The notes under the pieces were generated by a model. The model saw only the letters and a list, made by a program, of their open reading frames with translations, was not told the DNA's origin and ran no database searches. The position numbers and the translations under genes are program-made. From assembly GCA_015067315.1 (NCBI GenBank), contig SVMR01000008.1:36779-100778 (forward strand): 64,000 bases of DNA, read 5' to 3'. The stretch is from Oscillospiraceae bacterium (lineage in GTDB: Bacteria; Bacillota; Clostridia; Oscillospirales; Ruminococcaceae). Shown one piece after another: positions 54,831 through 63,222 of the stretch (the first letter of the stretch is position 1; each line of letters starts with the position of its first letter).

Positions 54831-55664
54831 ATGACGTATAATCAGATCAAAGGTTCGGCGGAATATATCCTTGCCCAAACAAGAATCCGCCCGAAAATTG
54901 CCCTTATCCTCGGAAGCGGTCTTAACCCGATTGCATCCGAAATTGAAAACGCAGTAAGAATCCCTTATAAAAACATCCCCCGTTTCAATTCCACAACAAA
55001 TCCCGACCACGAGGGCGTTCTTATAATCGGATATCTCGATAAAATCCCGGTTGCCGTTATGAGCGGAAGACTCCACCAGTATGAGGGCAATTCCATGAAG
55101 GAATGCGCCTATCCCGTTGCAGTTTTCAAGGCCATGGGAATTGAAAAAATCATCGTCACCAATGCGTCCGGCGGAATCAACACCGATTATAAAAACGGCG
55201 ATTTTGTCCTCATTTCCGACCATATCAAGTTCTTTAACGAAGGACCTCTTACCGGCGAAGACGCTTCCATCCTCGGCGGAAACCGCTTCTTCGATATGAG
55301 CGATACATATTCCGAATATCTCCGCAACAGAGTTGCGGGAGCTTTTGAAACCGAAACCGGGAAGAAACTTCACCAGGGAGTTTATGCTTTTATGCCCGGT
55401 CCCCAGTTTGAAACTCCGGCGGAAATCAGAATGCTCCGCACCCTCGGCGCAGACGTTGTTGGAATGAGCACAGTTCCGGAAGTTATCATGGCTGCGGCAT
55501 GCAACATCAAAGTTCTCGGAATTTCCGTTGTTTCCAACATGGCGGCGGGAGTTGAAAACAAAAAGCTTTCCGGCGCGGACGTTAACGAAACCTGCGCTTC
55601 GATCAAGGAAGACTTCAAGGCGCTTCTTCATACCGCAGTAAGAATTCTGGAGGAGGAAAAATAA
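54831..55664 (+). CDS. Purine-nucleoside phosphorylase (PNP-I type)
   Basis: 277 residues. ALILGSGLNPIASE, NPDHEGVLIIG, VMSGRLHQYEG, IVTNASGGINTDYKNGDFVLISDHI, MPGPQFETPAEIRMLRTLGADVVGMSTVPEVIMA and ISVVSNMAAG are signatures of the trimeric family acting on inosine and guanosine. Phosphorolysis yields the base and (deoxy)ribose 1-phosphate. One base before the deaminase gene; both make a purine salvage unit. Confidence 0.95.
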   Translation: MTYNQIKGSAEYILAQTRIRPKIALILGSGLNPIASEIENAVRIPYKNIPRFNSTTNPDHEGVLIIGYLDKIPVAVMSGRLHQYEGNSMKECAYPVAVFKAMGIEKIIVTNASGGINTDYKNGDFVLISDHIKFFNEGPLTGEDASILGGNRFFDMSDTYSEYLRNRVAGAFETETGKKLHQGVYAFMPGPQFETPAEIRMLRTLGADVVGMSTVPEVIMAAACNIKVLGISVVSNMAAGVENKKLSGADVNETCASIKEDFKALLHTAVRILEEEK

Positions 55665-55665
55665 A

Positions 55666-56952
55666 ATGCTGTTTAAAGACATAACATATATTGACGAAAA
55701 TTTTAATACCGTTGAACACGCATATATCGGAACGAAAAACGGCGTTATTGATTATATCTCCACCGAAAAACCGGATTGGGGTTACGGCGAAGTTTATGAC
55801 GGCGCGGGAAAAGTTCTTATCCCCGGTTTTGTAAACAACCATTGCCACGCCGCAATGGGTCTTATGCGCGGTTACGGCGAAGGACTTCCGCTTCAAAGAT
55901 GGCTTGAGGAAAAAATCTTCCCCTTTGAATCAAAATGGGACGAAAACAGCATCTATTGGGCAGGCCTTCTCGGAATGGCGGAAATGATCGCCTGCGGAAC
56001 AACCTCCTTCTCCGATATGTATTTTTACGATGCTGTCGCGGAAAAAGTTGTCCGCGAATCCGGAATCAAATGCAATTTTGACAATCCGCCCATCTGCTTT
56101 GACGGAACTCCCCTTAAAAAACAGAAATATTTTCCGCCCGTTGATGAAATGGTAAAAAAATTCGGTCACAGCAGAGGCCGTTTTGTTGAGGAATTCGGTC
56201 TTCATGCGGAATATACTTCCACGGAACCTCTTGTAAAAGAAGTTGCGGATTACGCAAAGAAAAACGGAGTCCGTCTTCATATCCACATGGACGAAACAAA
56301 ACTCGAACACGAAAACTGCAAGAAAAACCGCGGAATGACCACCGCGCAGTATTTTGAAAAATGCGGAATTTTTGAAAACAACGTAAACCTTGCCCATTGC
56401 GTATGGGTTGAGGACGGCGACATTGAAATTCTTGCAAAATACCCGAACGTTTCCGTAACCCATTGCCCTTCGAGCAATATGAAACTCGGAAGCGGCTTTG
56501 CTCCCATCAGAAAAATGCTTGATGCGGGAATCAATGTCTGCCTCGGCACCGACGGCGCTTCCAGCAACAACAACCTCAACATCTTTGAGGAAATGCACCT
56601 TGCCGCAATGATCTGCCGCGGAAACACCGGCGACGCGGACAACGTTTCCCCGAAGGAACTTTTCAAAATGGCAACTGTCAACGGCGCAAAATCCCAGGGC
56701 AGACTTGACACCGGCGTTATCAAAAAAGGCAACAAAGCCGACCTTGTTGTGCTCGATTTCAACAAACCGCATCTTGTTCCCTGCTATGACGTTATCACCA
56801 ACATCGTATTTTCCGCACAGTCCAGCGACGTTGCGCTTACCATGGTTGACGGCGACGTTCTTTACCGCGACGGAAAATATAAGACCATCGATATTGCAAA
56901 AGTTTTCGACAAAATCAGCTACTATCTTCCGAAGATGCTTGAACAGCTTTGA
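55666..56952 (+). CDS. mtaD: S-adenosylhomocysteine / 5'-methylthioadenosine deaminase (amidohydrolase)
   Basis: 428 residues. NNHCHAAMGLMRGYGEGLPLQRWLEEKIFPFE, LHIHMDET, LAHCVWV, VTHCPSSNMKLGSG and CLGTDGASSNNNLN give the metal and catalytic residues of the family. It deaminates adenosine-type nucleosides of SAM metabolism, handing products to salvage; co-transcription with purine-nucleoside phosphorylase fits. RBS GGAGGAAAA. Confidence 0.9.
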   Translation: MLFKDITYIDENFNTVEHAYIGTKNGVIDYISTEKPDWGYGEVYDGAGKVLIPGFVNNHCHAAMGLMRGYGEGLPLQRWLEEKIFPFESKWDENSIYWAGLLGMAEMIACGTTSFSDMYFYDAVAEKVVRESGIKCNFDNPPICFDGTPLKKQKYFPPVDEMVKKFGHSRGRFVEEFGLHAEYTSTEPLVKEVADYAKKNGVRLHIHMDETKLEHENCKKNRGMTTAQYFEKCGIFENNVNLAHCVWVEDGDIEILAKYPNVSVTHCPSSNMKLGSGFAPIRKMLDAGINVCLGTDGASSNNNLNIFEEMHLAAMICRGNTGDADNVSPKELFKMATVNGAKSQGRLDTGVIKKGNKADLVVLDFNKPHLVPCYDVITNIVFSAQSSDVALTMVDGDVLYRDGKYKTIDIAKVFDKISYYLPKMLEQL

Positions 56953-56981
56953 TTTTTGTTGATTATCGGACTGTTTTTTAA

Positions 56982-57015
56982 AGTGACCGGAAAGAATTCT
57001 TTCCGGTCACTGTTT
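56982..57015 (+). terminator. Terminator, perfect 30-base palindrome
   Basis: AGTGACCGGAAAGAA / TTCTTTCCGGTCACT with no spacer, then GTTTTG. It ends the operon that began at recJ. Confidence 0.85.
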
Positions 57016-57043
57016 TGACTTTTTAACGAAAGGGGAACAGCTT

Positions 57044-58795
57044 TTGAGTTCCAAAAAACAGAATTTTTTGCAGGGCGCGCTGATCCTCAGCCTTGCAGCG
57101 ATAATTGTTAAAGTAATCGGGGCGGTTTATAAAATCCCGCTGATGAATATAATCGGCGGCGAAGGTTTCGGTTATTACAACACCGCCTATACTATTTTCA
57201 CTCCGCTTTATACAATCGCGACCGCGGGAATTCCCGTTGCGGTTGCAAGAATGGTTTCCGAATGCGTCACTCTCGGAAGATACCGGGACGTCCGGAGGAT
57301 ATTCCAGATTTCCATGACCTGTTTCCTTGTGACCGGTACCGCCGGAAGCCTTATTATGCTTTTCGGAAGCAGATTTCTTGCGGGAACGGTTTGCGGAAAC
57401 CCGGGAGCATTTCTTCCGGTTATAATTCTTTCTCCGGCGGTTTTCTTCCTTTGCATGACTTCGGCATACAGAGGATATTACCAGGGACTGAGGAATATGT
57501 ATCCAACGGCGGTTTCCCAGGTTATTGAAGCGGTTGTAAAAGTTGTAATCGGTCTTTCGCTTACCCTTCTTGTAACAAAGCTCGGTTTTTCCGAAGCTTC
57601 GGAAACCGGAAAATTCCTCGGAATCGATCTTGGAATTTCCGCGGAAGGTCTTTCGGAAACTTCCGCTATTGCGCCGGTTGCGGCGGCCGCGGCCATTGCG
57701 GGTGTAATGATTTCAACAATGGTGGGCATGATATATCTGATGGTGCATTATCATTTCAAAGGCGACGGGATCACCCAGCCGGAACTTTACGATGCGCCGG
57801 AGGCAACCGCAAAGAAAAAACTCCTTAAAACTCTTGTCACAATTTCCGTTCCGGTTTGTCTTGCAACCCTTTCCACCAACATCACGAACCTTATCGACCT
57901 TGTTTCGCTGATGAACAGAATGGAATACGCAATCCGCCTTGACCATTTCACGATTGTTGAAATGTATTCCGGACTTCTTCCGGAAGGGCTTGAGCTCGAG
58001 GGTATTCCGAACTATCTTTACGGCGTTTATTCCGGCATGCCGGTGACGCTTTTTAACCTTGTTCCGACCATTGCGATGACCTTCGGAACGGCGGCTTTGC
58101 CCAACGTCGCGGCGGCATGGACTTCCCACAACCGCCACAGAATCAAAAAATCCGTTGATACGGTCCTCCGCCTTACAACTCTTATTGCTGTTCCGGCGGG
58201 AATCGGTCTTTCGGTAATGAGCTACGAAGTTCTTTCGCTTCTCTATCCGCTGAGGATGAACGAAGTTGAAATTGCGGCGCCGCTTCTTCGGGTTATGGGA
58301 ATAACCGTAATTTTTGTCTGCACCTGCGCTTCCTGCCACAGCATTCTTCAGGGAATCGGCAAGGAAAGGCTTCCGCTTATCTTTATGCTGATCGGCGCGG
58401 CGGTAAAACTTGCGGTGAACTATATTTTTGTTGCGATCCCGAGCCTCAACATCCAGGCGGCTCCCTACGGTTCGCTTGTTTGCTATATTATAATAATGAT
58501 AATAGATATAATAGCAATAAACCACTATGCGCAGATAAGGATCAATCTTTACGCAACGTTCCTTCTTCCGCTTTTCTGCGGAGCTCTTTGCGGAGCGGGC
58601 GCAAAAATTTCCTATTATCTGTTTGATATTCTTTTTTCCGAAAAGATTTCGACCGTTCTCGGAATCGGTGTTGCGGTTCTGATTTACGGTTTTGCGATAC
58701 TTTTGACAAAAGGAATCACAAAAAAAGATTTTTTAATGATTCCGAAGGGCGAAAAAATCGCGAAAGTACTTGAAAAAATCCATTTGTTGAGTTAA
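57044..58795 (+). CDS. spoVB: SpoVB/MurJ-like polysaccharide flippase
   Basis: 583 residues; TTG 57044 nine bases after AAAGGGG. About 14 membrane helices of the MOP superfamily: LQGALILSLAAIIVKVIGAVYKIPLMNIIGGEGFGYYNTAY, TAGIPVAVARMVSE, YRGYYQGLRNMYPTAVSQVIEA and GIGKERLPLIFMLIGAAVKLAVNYIFV. Insertion relative to the Bacillus protein near residues 195-235. It probably flips a lipid-linked cell-wall precursor. It is the first of spoVB-mazG-hup-rqcP, the order seen in Bacillus (yabM-yabN-...-yabO). Confidence 0.9.
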   Translation: MSSKKQNFLQGALILSLAAIIVKVIGAVYKIPLMNIIGGEGFGYYNTAYTIFTPLYTIATAGIPVAVARMVSECVTLGRYRDVRRIFQISMTCFLVTGTAGSLIMLFGSRFLAGTVCGNPGAFLPVIILSPAVFFLCMTSAYRGYYQGLRNMYPTAVSQVIEAVVKVVIGLSLTLLVTKLGFSEASETGKFLGIDLGISAEGLSETSAIAPVAAAAAIAGVMISTMVGMIYLMVHYHFKGDGITQPELYDAPEATAKKKLLKTLVTISVPVCLATLSTNITNLIDLVSLMNRMEYAIRLDHFTIVEMYSGLLPEGLELEGIPNYLYGVYSGMPVTLFNLVPTIAMTFGTAALPNVAAAWTSHNRHRIKKSVDTVLRLTTLIAVPAGIGLSVMSYEVLSLLYPLRMNEVEIAAPLLRVMGITVIFVCTCASCHSILQGIGKERLPLIFMLIGAAVKLAVNYIFVAIPSLNIQAAPYGSLVCYIIIMIIDIIAINHYAQIRINLYATFLLPLFCGALCGAGAKISYYLFDILFSEKISTVLGIGVAVLIYGFAILLTKGITKKDFLMIPKGEKIAKVLEKIHLLS

Positions 58796-58814
58796 AATAG
58801 GAGGTAGCCGCGCC

Positions 58815-59630
58815 GTGAGCAGTGATTTTGTAAAAAAAGAAAAGTATTCGATTGAAGACCTTCTTGAAATCATGTCGCTTTTAAGAAGCGACAACGGCTG
58901 CCCTTGGGACAGGGAACAGACCCATGAATCAATCCGCAAAAATTTCATTGAGGAAACTTATGAAGCGGTTGAGGCAATCGATTGTGATGACCCGGCAATG
59001 CTTCGGGAAGAACTGGGCGATGTGCTTTTACAGGTTGTGTTCCATACCCAGATGGAAAAGGAAAAAGGCAATTTTGATTTCAGCGACGTTTGCGACGGAA
59101 TCTGCAAAAAACTTGTTGTGCGCCATCCGCATATTTTCGGCGACGAACAGATTTGCGAAGCAAAAGACGTTGCAAACCGCTGGGATGAAATTAAAAAAGA
59201 GACCAAAGGCCAGAAAACCGGAAGCGAAACCCTTCGCGCCGTTCCGAAACAGCTTCCTGCACTTATGAGATGCGCGAAGCTTCAGCAAAGAGCGGAAAAA
59301 TCCGGCGGATACCGTTTTGATACCGCATGGTCGCTCCGGAAGCTTGATGAAGAAATTTCGGAACTTCGGGAAGCGATTGTTTCCAACAACGCAATTCGCT
59401 GCGGCGAGGAAGTCGGAGATATTCTTTTCTCCGCGGTTTATCTTGCAAGAACTTTGGATCTTGAACCGGAAGAATGCCTTACTGCGTCTTCCGAGAAATT
59501 TATAAGGCGTTTTTGCGCCGCGGAAGAAATTGCCCGGGAAGACGGAAAAAATATTCCGGAACTTCGGGGCGAGGAACTTTCGGCACTTTGGCAGAAAGCC
59601 AAGGAACAGACAACGAAAAAACGCGGTTAA
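58815..59630 (+). CDS. mazG: Nucleoside triphosphate pyrophosphohydrolase MazG
   Basis: 271 residues, two MazG domains; GTG 58815 after GGAGGT. Domain 1 CPWDREQTHESIRKNFIEETYEAVEAID...REELGDVLLQVVFHTQM; domain 2 KLDEEISELREAIVSNNAIRCGEEVGDILFSAVYLAR. Removes abnormal or damaged NTPs and can lower (p)ppGpp-linked signals. Confidence 0.95.
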   Translation: MSSDFVKKEKYSIEDLLEIMSLLRSDNGCPWDREQTHESIRKNFIEETYEAVEAIDCDDPAMLREELGDVLLQVVFHTQMEKEKGNFDFSDVCDGICKKLVVRHPHIFGDEQICEAKDVANRWDEIKKETKGQKTGSETLRAVPKQLPALMRCAKLQQRAEKSGGYRFDTAWSLRKLDEEISELREAIVSNNAIRCGEEVGDILFSAVYLARTLDLEPEECLTASSEKFIRRFCAAEEIAREDGKNIPELRGEELSALWQKAKEQTTKKRG

Positions 59631-59672
59631 CAAAAAAACCGCAGGACAGTTAAAAAACGGAGGTATTTTAAA

Positions 59673-59945
59673 ATGACTAAATCTGATCTTATCGCAGCAG
59701 TTGCAACCAAACTCGGTTCTTCCAAAAAAGACGGCGAAAAAGTTGTTGCAGCAGTTCTTGATTCCATTACTGAAGCTCTTGCAAACGGCGAAGCAGTACA
59801 GCTTGTCGGTTTCGGCACTTTTGAAGTTAAAGAACGTGCTTCCAGAAAAGGTATCAACCCCAGAACCAAAGAAGAAATCGAAATCGGCGCTTCCAAACTT
59901 CCTTCCTTCAAAGCAGGCAAAGCTCTTAAAGAAGCAGTTAAATAA
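59673..59945 (+). CDS. hup: HU-family DNA-binding protein
   Basis: 90 residues, the exact HU length. [51 protein letters not shown] and [14 protein letters not shown] are typical. It bends DNA and organises the nucleoid. Codon choice (GCA/GTT, CTT) is that of a highly expressed gene. RBS GGAGGT. Confidence 0.97.
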   Translation: MTKSDLIAAVATKLGSSKKDGEKVVAAVLDSITEALANGEAVQLVGFGTFEVKERASRKGINPRTKEEIEIGASKLPSFKAGKALKEAVK

Positions 59946-59960
59946 TTTGGTTTTTGCTTA

Positions 59961-59995
59961 AAAAGTTCCCCTGCCTTCCGGCAGGGGATTTTTGA
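59961..59995 (+). terminator. Terminator between hup and rqcP
   Basis: TCCCCTGCC-TTCC-GGCAGGGGA + TTTTTG; lets hup be made in excess over rqcP. Confidence 0.85.
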
Positions 59996-60014
59996 TATAA
60001 AAAGGAGAGATTTT

Positions 60015-60257
60015 ATGCGCCTTGATAAATATTTAAAGGTTACAAGACTTATTAAACGCCGCACCATTGCAAACGAAGCCTGCGACGCGGGAAGGGTTTT
60101 TGTAAACGGAAAAGCCGCAAGGGCTTCCTATGAAGTTAAGGAAGACGATATTATTGAAATCCAGCTTGGACAGCGCCCCCTTAAAGTCCAGGTTGTTTCC
60201 ATTGTTGAATCCACAAAAAAAGAGGACGCCGCACAGAATTACAGGGTTGTGGAATAA
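60015..60257 (+). CDS. rqcP: RqcP/YabO, S4-domain RNA-binding protein of ribosome quality control
   Basis: 80 residues, one S4 domain: MRLDKYLKVTRLIKRRTIANEACDAGRVFVNGKAARASYEVKEDDIIEI. RqcP helps RqcH add alanine tails to peptides on stalled large subunits. Position after mazG agrees with Bacillus. AAAGGAGAG before ATG. Confidence 0.93.
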   Translation: MRLDKYLKVTRLIKRRTIANEACDAGRVFVNGKAARASYEVKEDDIIEIQLGQRPLKVQVVSIVESTKKEDAAQNYRVVE

Positions 60258-60285
60258 AAAATAAAGTAATTTTCTGGAATTAACG

Positions 60286-60309
60286 GTAGGGAACGGTCTT
60301 GACCGTTCC
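60286..60309 (+). repeat. GTAG-headed REP palindrome, copy upstream of the RAYT gene
   Basis: GTAG (60286-60289) + GGAACGGTCTTGACCGTTCC (60290-60309; 9-base perfect arms, TT loop). Eighteen bases before the RAYT ATG. Confidence 0.88.
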
Positions 60310-60326
60310 GAAAAAAGAGGTATAAA

Positions 60327-60785
60327 ATGGATTTGCCAAAGAGAAAATTACAAAGACTTCATGGTTTTGATTATTCAAAAGCAAATTATTATTTTGTAAC
60401 TATTTGCACTGATGAACGAAATGAATTGTTTGGTGAAATCGGAAAACCAAACGAATTTGGAAATGTTGTCGAGGCCAAACTTTTGGAAATTGAAAATCAC
60501 TATGAAAATGTTTTTGTGGATAAATATGTAATAATGCCGAACCACATCCATGCGATTATTGTTTTGAAAAACCATAAAACGGAACGGTCAAGACCGTTCC
60601 CTACGCTTTCGCAAATTGTAGGATTATACAAATCCGGTGTGACAAAAACAATACACGAAAAGAATCCGGAACTTAAAGTCTGGCAAAAATCATTTAATGA
60701 CGTAATCATCCGCAACGAAAAAGCTTATAATGAAATATGTAAATATATTTATGATAATCCGTTGAAAGCAGAATTGGATTATTGA
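60327..60785 (+). CDS. REP-associated tyrosine transposase (RAYT, IS200/Y1 relative)
   Basis: 152 residues. YYFVTICTDERNELFGE, VIMPNHIHAIIVL (the HxH metal motif) and VWQKSFNDVIIRNEKAYNEICKYIYDNP (with catalytic tyrosines near the end) define the TnpA_REP group. These single-copy domesticated transposases cut and join single-stranded REP sequences. The coding region itself contains one REP (60581-60604, read as ERSRPFPT) between metal motif and catalytic helix. Codons are rich in AAA/ATT/TTT and differ from neighbours, as expected of a mobile element. RBS AAAGAGG. Confidence 0.93.
   Translation: MDLPKRKLQRLHGFDYSKANYYFVTICTDERNELFGEIGKPNEFGNVVEAKLLEIENHYENVFVDKYVIMPNHIHAIIVLKNHKTERSRPFPTLSQIVGLYKSGVTKTIHEKNPELKVWQKSFNDVIIRNEKAYNEICKYIYDNPLKAELDY
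60581..60604 (-). repeat. REP palindrome inside the RAYT reading frame
   Basis: GGAACGGTCAAGACCGTTCC (60581-60600) + CTAC (60601-60604), i.e. GTAG-headed on the minus strand; in frame (24 bases). Confidence 0.85.
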
Positions 60786-60795
60786 TTTATATTGT

Positions 60796-60819
60796 GGAAC
60801 GGTCAAGACCGTTCCCTAC
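60796..60819 (-). repeat. REP palindrome downstream of the RAYT gene
   Basis: GGAACGGTCAAGACCGTTCC (60796-60815) + CTAC (60816-60819), inverted relative to the upstream copy. Confidence 0.88.
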
Positions 60820-60831
60820 AATATGGGGAGG

Positions 60832-60875
60832 ATTTAATTACAAAAGTTACAAAATTGTAACTTTTGTAATTAAAT
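60832..60875. repeat. 44-base near-perfect palindrome (operator or terminator)
   Basis: Two perfect 21-base arms (60832-60852 and 60855-60875) with AA between; inner core GTTACAA-AA-TTGTAAC. No GC-rich stem, so it may be an operator for the next gene or a weak terminator of the RAYT transcript. Confidence 0.75.
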
Positions 60876-60899
60876 TTCAATATTTTTGTAAAAAAGCTG

Positions 60900-60928
60900 T
60901 TGACAATTGGTTTTTGGTATGGTATATT
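60900..60928 (+). promoter_or_regulatory. Strong promoter of the NPNTG surface protein
   Basis: TTGACA (60900-60905), 17 bases, TATATT (60923-60928). A leader of about 170 bases follows with a hairpin ATTGGTTA/TAACCAAT (60951-60975) and two more GTTACAA/TTGTAAC sites like those in the palindrome upstream. Confidence 0.75.
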
Positions 60929-61103
60929 ATAGCCGTGGTAATTGTTACAAATTGGTTAAAATGTTTGTAACCAATGAAAAACTTCTCCAAAGGTTGGATA
61001 AACCGGCAGTTGCCGCAAAAGAAAAAGATTGGAAAAAGTTCAAATTGGAGAGTTGGACTTTTCTGATAATTGCTCAAAAAAATATTTTAGGAGGAAACTA
61101 AAC

Positions 61104-62420
61104 ATGAAAAAAGCACTTGCTCTTGTACTTGCTCTTGTACTTGCTCTCAGCATGGGCGTTTCTGCTTTCGCTCTCTCTCTCGTAGAACTTGACAAAGTTC
61201 CTTCCGAAGAAGCTGGCAAAGACATCATCCCTGTTGTTGACGCATACGACACCTATCTCCACCTCTATGACGGTGGCAAATATTATGTAGCTCTCGACGA
61301 TCAGCCTTGGGAAGACGTTAAAGTTACCGCTAACGGCTGCGTTTCCGCAAAACTCGTTGAATTCGATCCTGAAAAAATGGTAATCGTTGACGAAGACGGC
61401 AATGACATCGTTCTCTGGGCTGTAACCGAAAAAGGCGTAAAACTTGAAGGCACTTATGACTACGAAGGCGCTAAAGCAGCAGCTAAAGCAGCTAACGCAG
61501 AAAAAGAAGTTACCTACTACGGCATCACCTGCGTAACCAACGTTAACGTAATCGAACTCGTTATCGAAGACAACTACACTGCTCACTTCGAAGAAGGCAC
61601 TGTTAAAATCGAAGCTAAACTCGACAAAGTTCCTTACGCTGGCCAGATCAACGTAATCAACGACGTTGTTATCTTCGAATATGAAGAAGTAAAATGGACT
61701 GCTGCTAACTATGCTGAAAAAGCATACCTCACTGTTGGCCAGGGCGGTTATTCTGACTGGTACACCTCTGAAGTTGGCTATTCCGTAGCTTTCGACGATT
61801 ATGATGAAAACGAAAACAGAGTTGAAGAAGGCGCTGCAGTAGTATCCACCACCGCTTTCCGTGCAATCGAAGGCAAATCCCTCAAAGTTTCCCAGGGCAT
61901 CCTCAACGTAACCCTCAAAGCTGTTGAAGCTGGCCAGAAAGGCGTAAACTTCCTCGGTTATGTTGACTATGACTACAAAGACAGAGACGGCGACGGCGTA
62001 TTCGATGTTGACTATGACGTTCTCGAAGCAATCAACTTCGGTTACCTCGGCAACCAGGTTGTTAAAGGCGAATTCGTTATCGACATCAACCTCGGCCTTA
62101 ACTGGTACGAACTCCGTGAGCTCTTCAGCCTCAAAGTAGAAGAAGATGACATCATCTCCTACTACCTCATCGACGAAAACGGCAAAGTTGTTGGCGGCAA
62201 AGAAGTTGACTACATGACTGCTGACCTCACTGAAGTTGCTAAATTCTCCATCACTGATGCTAACGCAACTCTTGGCGAATACAGCCTCGTTCTCGAAGTT
62301 CCCGCTGTTGAAGGCGGCGAATCCAACCCCAACACCGGTGCTGAATCCGTAGTTGGCGTTGTTGCTGCTCTCGCAGTAGTTTCCGTTGCTACCGCTGCTG
62401 CTGTTTCCCTCAAAAAATAA
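61104..62420 (+). CDS. Secreted protein with NPNTG sorting-type C-terminus
   Basis: 438 residues from ATG 61104 (TAGGAGGAAAC upstream). Signal peptide KKALALVLALVLALSMGVSAFA; a mainly beta, acidic extracellular part of about 370 residues with no family I recognise; C-terminus NPNTGAESVVGVVAALAVVSVATAAAVSLKK: an LPxTG-like NPxTG, hydrophobic helix and basic end, typical of surface proteins of Ruminococcus-like bacteria. Use of GCT, CTC, AAC, GAC and TAC codons is far stronger than in neighbouring genes, as in highly expressed genes. Probably an abundant envelope or S-layer-like protein. Confidence 0.85.
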   Translation: MKKALALVLALVLALSMGVSAFALSLVELDKVPSEEAGKDIIPVVDAYDTYLHLYDGGKYYVALDDQPWEDVKVTANGCVSAKLVEFDPEKMVIVDEDGNDIVLWAVTEKGVKLEGTYDYEGAKAAAKAANAEKEVTYYGITCVTNVNVIELVIEDNYTAHFEEGTVKIEAKLDKVPYAGQINVINDVVIFEYEEVKWTAANYAEKAYLTVGQGGYSDWYTSEVGYSVAFDDYDENENRVEEGAAVVSTTAFRAIEGKSLKVSQGILNVTLKAVEAGQKGVNFLGYVDYDYKDRDGDGVFDVDYDVLEAINFGYLGNQVVKGEFVIDINLGLNWYELRELFSLKVEEDDIISYYLIDENGKVVGGKEVDYMTADLTEVAKFSITDANATLGEYSLVLEVPAVEGGESNPNTGAESVVGVVAALAVVSVATAAAVSLKK

Positions 62421-62467
62421 TTTTTGACCGAAATAGTCAATAGTTCAGTAACTGAATAACTAACGCT

Positions 62468-62501
62468 TCCGCCCGGAACTCTCCATCCGGGCGGATTTTT
62501 T
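62468..62501 (+). terminator. First terminator of the surface protein gene
   Basis: TCCGCCCGGA...TCCGGGCGGA + TTTTTT. Confidence 0.9.
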
Positions 62502-62513
62502 ATTGCATTGAAA

Positions 62514-62546
62514 CCACCCCGCTTTTTAAAAGCGGGGTGGTTTTTT
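62514..62546 (+). terminator. Second terminator in tandem
   Basis: CCACCCCGC-TTTTTAAAA-GCGGGGTGG + TTTTTT, 13 bases after the first; a double terminator fits a very active promoter. Confidence 0.88.
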
Positions 62547-62554
62547 GTTATAAA

Positions 62555-63222
62555 AGATTCCGGTCGGGTTTTAGCCTTCCCAGAGGGGAAGGTGGCACGC
62601 CCAAAGAATAAAGCGTGACGGATGAGGGATTACCAAGAACCCGTCGGGTAAAAAGGGGGAACGGATTGCCACGCCTTCTGCGAAGGCTCGCAATGACAGA
62701 CCAATGTCATTTTGAGCGAAGTGAAGAATCCGTACTCCTTAAAAGGATTCCCGGAGGGTCTGCCTTCCCAGAGGGGAAGGTGTCACCGAAGGTGACGAAA
62801 GAGGGATTACCAAGAACCCGGAGGGCAGGCTCCCTTGTGCAAAGGGAGCTGTCACCGCAGGTGACTGAGGGAGAGAAAACCCTGTCCAATCACAAATCGG
62901 TCGGGTAATTTAAAAACAGCGGGAGCAAGCCCCCGCCCTACATTAAATAACCGATTCCAATAAAAACCGGGCGACCGCAAAGCGCCCCGAGCACGAAGTG
63001 CGAGGAAGTACCCTTGGGGTAGGTCGCCCCTACAATATTTCAATAAACCTTTCCGCGTTACGGTAGGGAACGCCGTCCCCGACGTTCCGCAAAAACATTT
63101 CCACCCTTCCGTCACCTGCGGTGACACCTCCCCTAATAGGGGAGGCTTAAAAGAATCTCCCAGTCACGCACCTGTTCTTAAAGGCGTGACAGCCCCCTTT
63201 GACAAGGGGGTCTTTTTGTTCC
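62555..63222. repeat. Largest mosaic repeat field
   Basis: No gene in 670 bases. Two copies of the 75-base module (62574-62649 and 62762-62824), one copy of the 80-base module (62656-62745), AAGGATTCCCGGAGGG, hairpins CTCCCTTGTGCAAAGGGAG, CCTCCCCTAATAGGGGAGG and GCCCCCTTTGACAAGGGGG, a REP with separated arms (GGGCGACC 62969-62976, GGTCGCCC 63022-63029 + CTAC) and a REP at 63063-63088. Confidence 0.8.
63063..63088 (+). repeat. GTAG-headed REP, related to the RAYT palindromes
   Basis: GTAG + GGAACGCCG-TCCC-CGACGTTCC; one mismatch in nine pairs. The outer GGAACG/CGTTCC is the same as in the copies around the RAYT. Confidence 0.75.

Noticed and set aside
60286..60819. CRISPR array as explanation of the repeated 20-mers
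   Set aside because: Only three copies, irregular spacing of hundreds of bases, opposite orientations and a transposase in between; no cas genes.
60782..60970. 62-codon frame after the RAYT gene
   Set aside because: It crosses a REP, a 44-base palindrome and the promoter of the next gene; the ERSRPFPT in it is only the translated REP.
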